This document shows positions 14,606 through 17,069 of a stretch of DNA of 17,069 bases, in pieces (position 1 is the first letter of the stretch; every line of letters starts with the position of its first letter). The notes beneath the pieces are model-generated. The model made no database searches, had not been told where the DNA came from, and saw only the letters and a list, made by a program, of their open reading frames with translations. The stretch lies in assembly GCA_001430745.1 (NCBI GenBank), contig KQ481947.1, positions 230,327 to 247,395 of the forward strand, written 5' to 3'. Origin of the DNA: Auxenochlorella pyrenoidosa (lineage: Eukaryota; Chlorophyta; Trebouxiophyceae; Chlorellales; Chlorellaceae). A program made the position numbers and the translations under genes.

Positions 14606-16202
14606 ATGTCGGCAGCGGCAGCGGCGTCGCCGGGGCCGGCAGGCGTCGACATTGCCATCGAGCCTGGACCCAACAACAGCCGCTGCATCTGGGCTGGCGT
14701 GGATGTGGCGGCCCCTGCTGCAGCCGTGTACGCAGCGCTCACAGCGTATGAGCAGCTGGGGACGTTCATCCCGGGTGCGGTGCTGCCACTTTGAGTGGAG
14801 ATGGGTGCCGCTCCCAAGCGCCGAGCAGCCTGCCGAGACAGCCAGAGCCCAGGGCTGGCTGCTGCTGCTGTTCTAGGCAAAGGAGCATGCAGGGATTAGC
14901 CGTCCTGCAGTGTTGTTGTCCTGGACCCAGCCATGCGCGCATGCTTGGGCCTGCTCCGCCCGCAGGCCTGGCAGACAACCGCTGCTTGGAGCGGTACCCA
15001 GACGGCTGCCGCCTGCTGCAGGCGAGGCGCGGGCGGGGCGGCGGCAGCGCCCCGCCGGAACCTGCAACGAATGGTCCATGCCCCTCCAGCACTGACGGCA
15101 GCCCCAGTCCGTGGGTGAGCCGCCGCACTTCGCGGGCACCGCACCCTGCCCGCCCCTCTTGAGACCCCCCGCCCTTGCCCTTGCGCCCCCCTCCCTCCCT
15201 CCTCAGGTCGGCAAGCAGGAGCTGGCGCTGGGCCTGAGGTTCTGCGCCCGCGTGGTGCTGCGCATCCGCGAGCACCCGGCGGGCATGCCCCCCCGCTCCT
15301 GTCCCGCAGCCCCCAACAGCCCCCGCGCGCGTCCGGCAGCGCCGCCGCCAGCGGCAGGGGCGGCGGCGGCGGCGCTGCCCCCTCGCAGGACCGTTGGCCG
15401 CTGCCCCGCGGCATGGGCCCCTGGGCAGACAGCCTCAGCAGCGGGTGGGGCAGCGGCAGCAGCAGCGGCAGCAGCGGCGAGGAGGAGGGGGGCTGGAGCG
15501 AGTGGCGGTACCTGCGCCCCCGCTCGCCGCTGGCGGCGCCGCCCGCCGACATCTCTTTTGAGCTGCAGGAGGGTGATTTCGCGGTGAGTGGGCTGGAGCA
15601 GCTTCTCCTTCTACGCACTCTCCTTTCTTTTCATCGGTTTCGTCTGAGGATGACCAGTCACATCAGCCCTCGGTGGGCCTTCCGGCGCGGCACGCCCTGG
15701 CTGCACCCGCAGTGCGTGCGGCTGCGCACCCCTGCCAGGCGTGGGGCAGCCCAGCCTCGCAGGTTGCCGCACGCGGCATGGTGTGCATGACCCCGCATGC
15801 ATGCACGCGCACACCTGTGCCCCGCCCCCGCAGGCGTTCAAGGGGCTGTGGCGCGTCCAGCCGGCAGGCGCCGCCGCGTGCCGCCTCTCCTACTCCCTCT
15901 TTGTGCGACCGCAGCCCTGGCTGCTGGTGGGGCTGATCGAGAACCGCATCCAGGTGGGCCCGCCGCCGCCAGCTGGCGCCTGCAGCAGCGGCAGCTGCCT
16001 CATGACCGACAGCATGGGCAGCAGCTGCCGCTGCGCTGCGGGGATTTTGCATGTTGCCCTCAAGGCCACGCGCGGCACCCCCAGGCTGCTGAGCTCCCCA
16101 CGCTGAAGCCCTGCCCGCCCGCCTGCTGCCTGCCCCCAGGGCGAGATCTGCGCCAACCTGGCGGCTGTCAAGGCACACGTGGAGCGCCAGGCGGGCGGCT
16201 AG
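14606..16202 (+). CDS. SRPBCC/START-type polyketide cyclase (COQ10-like) domain protein
   Basis: Exons: 14606-14774 (possibly from 14508), 14966-15021, 15207-15583, 15834-15953, 16140-16202 with stop TAG. The protein reads VYAALTAYEQLGTFIPGLADNRCLER, then RLLQVGKQELALGLRFCARVVLRIRE, then a Gly/Ser-rich insert, then DISFELQEGDFAAFKGLWRVQP, LSYSLFVRPQPWLLVGLIENRI and a final helix. This is the pattern of the polyketide cyclase/dehydrase and lipid transport family, small helix-grip folds that bind lipids or isoprenoids; plant and algal members are often plastid proteins. The ligand is unknown. Exon 2 ends in a GC donor (GCGAGG at 15022). Within the third exon the frame must shift by one base between 15273 and 15302, where a C7 run lies (15288-15294); both flanks are clearly coding in different frames. 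This may be a sequence error, a true frameshift, or an unrecognised intron. Confidence 0.82.
15288..15294 (+). other. C7 run at an apparent frameshift
   Basis: Upstream, conserved ARVVLRIREHP is read in one frame. Downstream, SRSPQQPPRASG and later DISFELQEGDF lie in the frame one base back. The third exon is 377 nt, one short of a multiple of three. A run of eight C instead of seven would restore a single frame. Confidence 0.7.
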
Positions 16203-16366
16203 GGCGGCGGCAGCCGCGCTCCGGCGCAGCCGCCTGCGATTCGGAGTCCAGGCCTCGTCGGCTCTGGCCGCCAAGGCGGACCGCGCTGCATGCACAAGTG
16301 CGACTGACTCCTGCTGTACAAGCAGGCCCTCTTCTCCGTGCATGAGTCCGCGAGGCGGGACCGCAC

Positions 16367-16371
16367 TGTAA
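16367..16371 (+). terminator. TGTAA poly(A) signal of the SRPBCC gene
   Basis: TGTAA lies 164 bp past the TAG stop at 16200-16202, on the correct strand and at a distance usual for algal 3' UTRs. Confidence 0.65.
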
Positions 16372-16405
16372 GCGCAGCGCTGCTCTAACTGGCATGCCAC
16401 AGCGG

Positions 16406-16410
16406 TTACA
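16406..16410 (-). terminator. TGTAA poly(A) signal of the SERRATE-like gene
   Basis: TTACA on the + strand reads TGTAA on the minus strand, about 434 bp beyond the stop of the minus-strand gene. It stands 34 bp from the opposing signal of the SRPBCC gene, so the two convergent transcripts end almost at the same place. Confidence 0.5.
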
Positions 16411-16844
16411 GGGCGCAGCCAGTTGTCACTGGAAAACTTGTGTCTGAACCAAACTCAACGAAACGGGTCAAGCACGCAGAGAGAGTGTGCCGCTTGAAGG
16501 GACGTGGGGGCGTGGGGGCAGCGAAGCAGGGGCCCTTGCGGCCGCCCAAGGCCGCAACCGCAGGGAAGATGAGCCCCCCAAGCACGCTGCCAGGCGGCGC
16601 TGCCAGCGTCCTTGAAGACGCCCGACGGCCGGGGCGGCAATGCGGCGCATGGTTGCAGCGTTTGATGGGCGGTTTGGATCGAGGTTCCGCCGCCCGGCGC
16701 CGTGCCAAGGGCCCACCATGCCACCCCCGCCGGCGGCAGCCCGGGGCGCAGCCCCTGCCCAGGGCCCCTCGAGGAAGAAGCAGGCCCCCCTGGCGGCTGG
16801 TCTCAGGTCGCCGCATGAGAGAGCCCCAGCACCCTGGCTGCTGG
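16411..16844 (-). other. Probable 3' UTR of the SERRATE-like gene
   Basis: This stretch lies between the minus-strand stop codon and its proposed poly(A) signal. Frames crossing it show no family resemblance. Confidence 0.5.
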
Positions 16845-16995
16845 TCAGAGGTCGCCGTAGTCGAGCACGGCGCGGTTGTTGGCGGGGGCATCAAGGTCGT
16901 AGTACTCGCGCAGGCCGCCGCCCGCCTCCAGCTTGGCGCCCGGCAGGACCGGGCCGCCGCCGCGCCCGCCGCGCCCGCCCATGCCGCCGCGCATG
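16845..16995 (-). CDS. SERRATE/ARS2-like protein, last exon only (partial)
   Basis: The final exon encodes 49 residues and TGA: an RGG-rich start (RGGMGGRGGRGGG), then LREYYDLDAPANN and the end RAVLDYGDL. From memory, plant SERRATE ends with DLDAPEEEVTVIDYRSL and animal ARS2 with YRDLDAPDDVDFF, so this tail fits that family. SERRATE/ARS2 is a nuclear zinc-finger protein that links the cap-binding complex to microRNA processing and RNA turnover, and its extreme C-terminus contacts the cap-binding complex. An acceptor ending GGCGTGCAG precedes 16995, with one base of a split codon. The remaining exons lie beyond the right edge, so the zinc finger cannot be checked. Confidence 0.7.
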
Positions 16996-17069
16996 CTGCA
17001 CGCCAGGCGGGGTTGGGGATGGGGGGCACGGGGCGATCGAGTCCGGCGTGGCAAAAAGTGTGTGTGTGG

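Noticed and set aside
13611..14876. 421-residue + frame spanning the divergent region
   Set aside because: Its first part is antisense to EF-hand exon 1 and its last part is in the wrong frame for the SRPBCC domain. Only 14172-14397 is kept, as a candidate exon.

Overview
This window is nuclear DNA from a green alga, most likely a Chlorella-type trebouxiophyte. The evidence is very high GC, short exons separated by about 200-500 bp GC-rich introns, green-algal TGTAA polyadenylation signals, and a [FeFe]-hydrogenase that carries the extra N-terminal FeS (F-cluster) domain known from Chlorella relatives but absent from Chlamydomonas HydA. The lineage is inferred from these traits, not from a database match. 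I saw no rRNA, tRNA, CRISPR array or transposase.

Layout. 1-1261: no gene recognised; presumed 5' flank and leader of the hydrogenase. 1262-9580 (+): a complete [FeFe]-hydrogenase gene, which I resolve into 19 exons giving one uninterrupted 742-residue frame with every cluster ligand present. 9581-10396: its 3' flank, with no clear gene. 10397-10660 (+): a short ankyrin-repeat-like fragment, probably a relic or an unconnected exon. 13735-10674 (-): a six-exon gene for an unnamed protein with one canonical EF-hand and a long disordered tail (592 residues), with a TGTAA 58 bp past its stop. 13736-14605: a divergent promoter region that probably also holds a 5' exon of the next gene. 14606-16202 (+), perhaps from 14172: a SRPBCC/START-type (polyketide cyclase/COQ10-like) lipid-binding protein with an apparent one-base defect at a C7 run. 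16845-16995 (-): the last exon of a SERRATE/ARS2-type RNA-processing factor, recognised by its YYDLDAP...LDYGDL tail; the rest of the gene lies beyond the right edge.

The genes do not form an operon or an obvious pathway. The hydrogenase is expected to act in the chloroplast, taking electrons from ferredoxin through its FeS relay to the H-cluster. No maturase (HydE/F/G) lies in the window. The most striking features are the four-cluster algal hydrogenase with a histidine-rich insertion and a C-terminal extension, the repeated use of GC-AG introns at homology-fixed exon ends, and introns containing repeats, a duplicated 3' splice site, a perfect 22-bp palindrome and complementary G-rich/C-rich ends.
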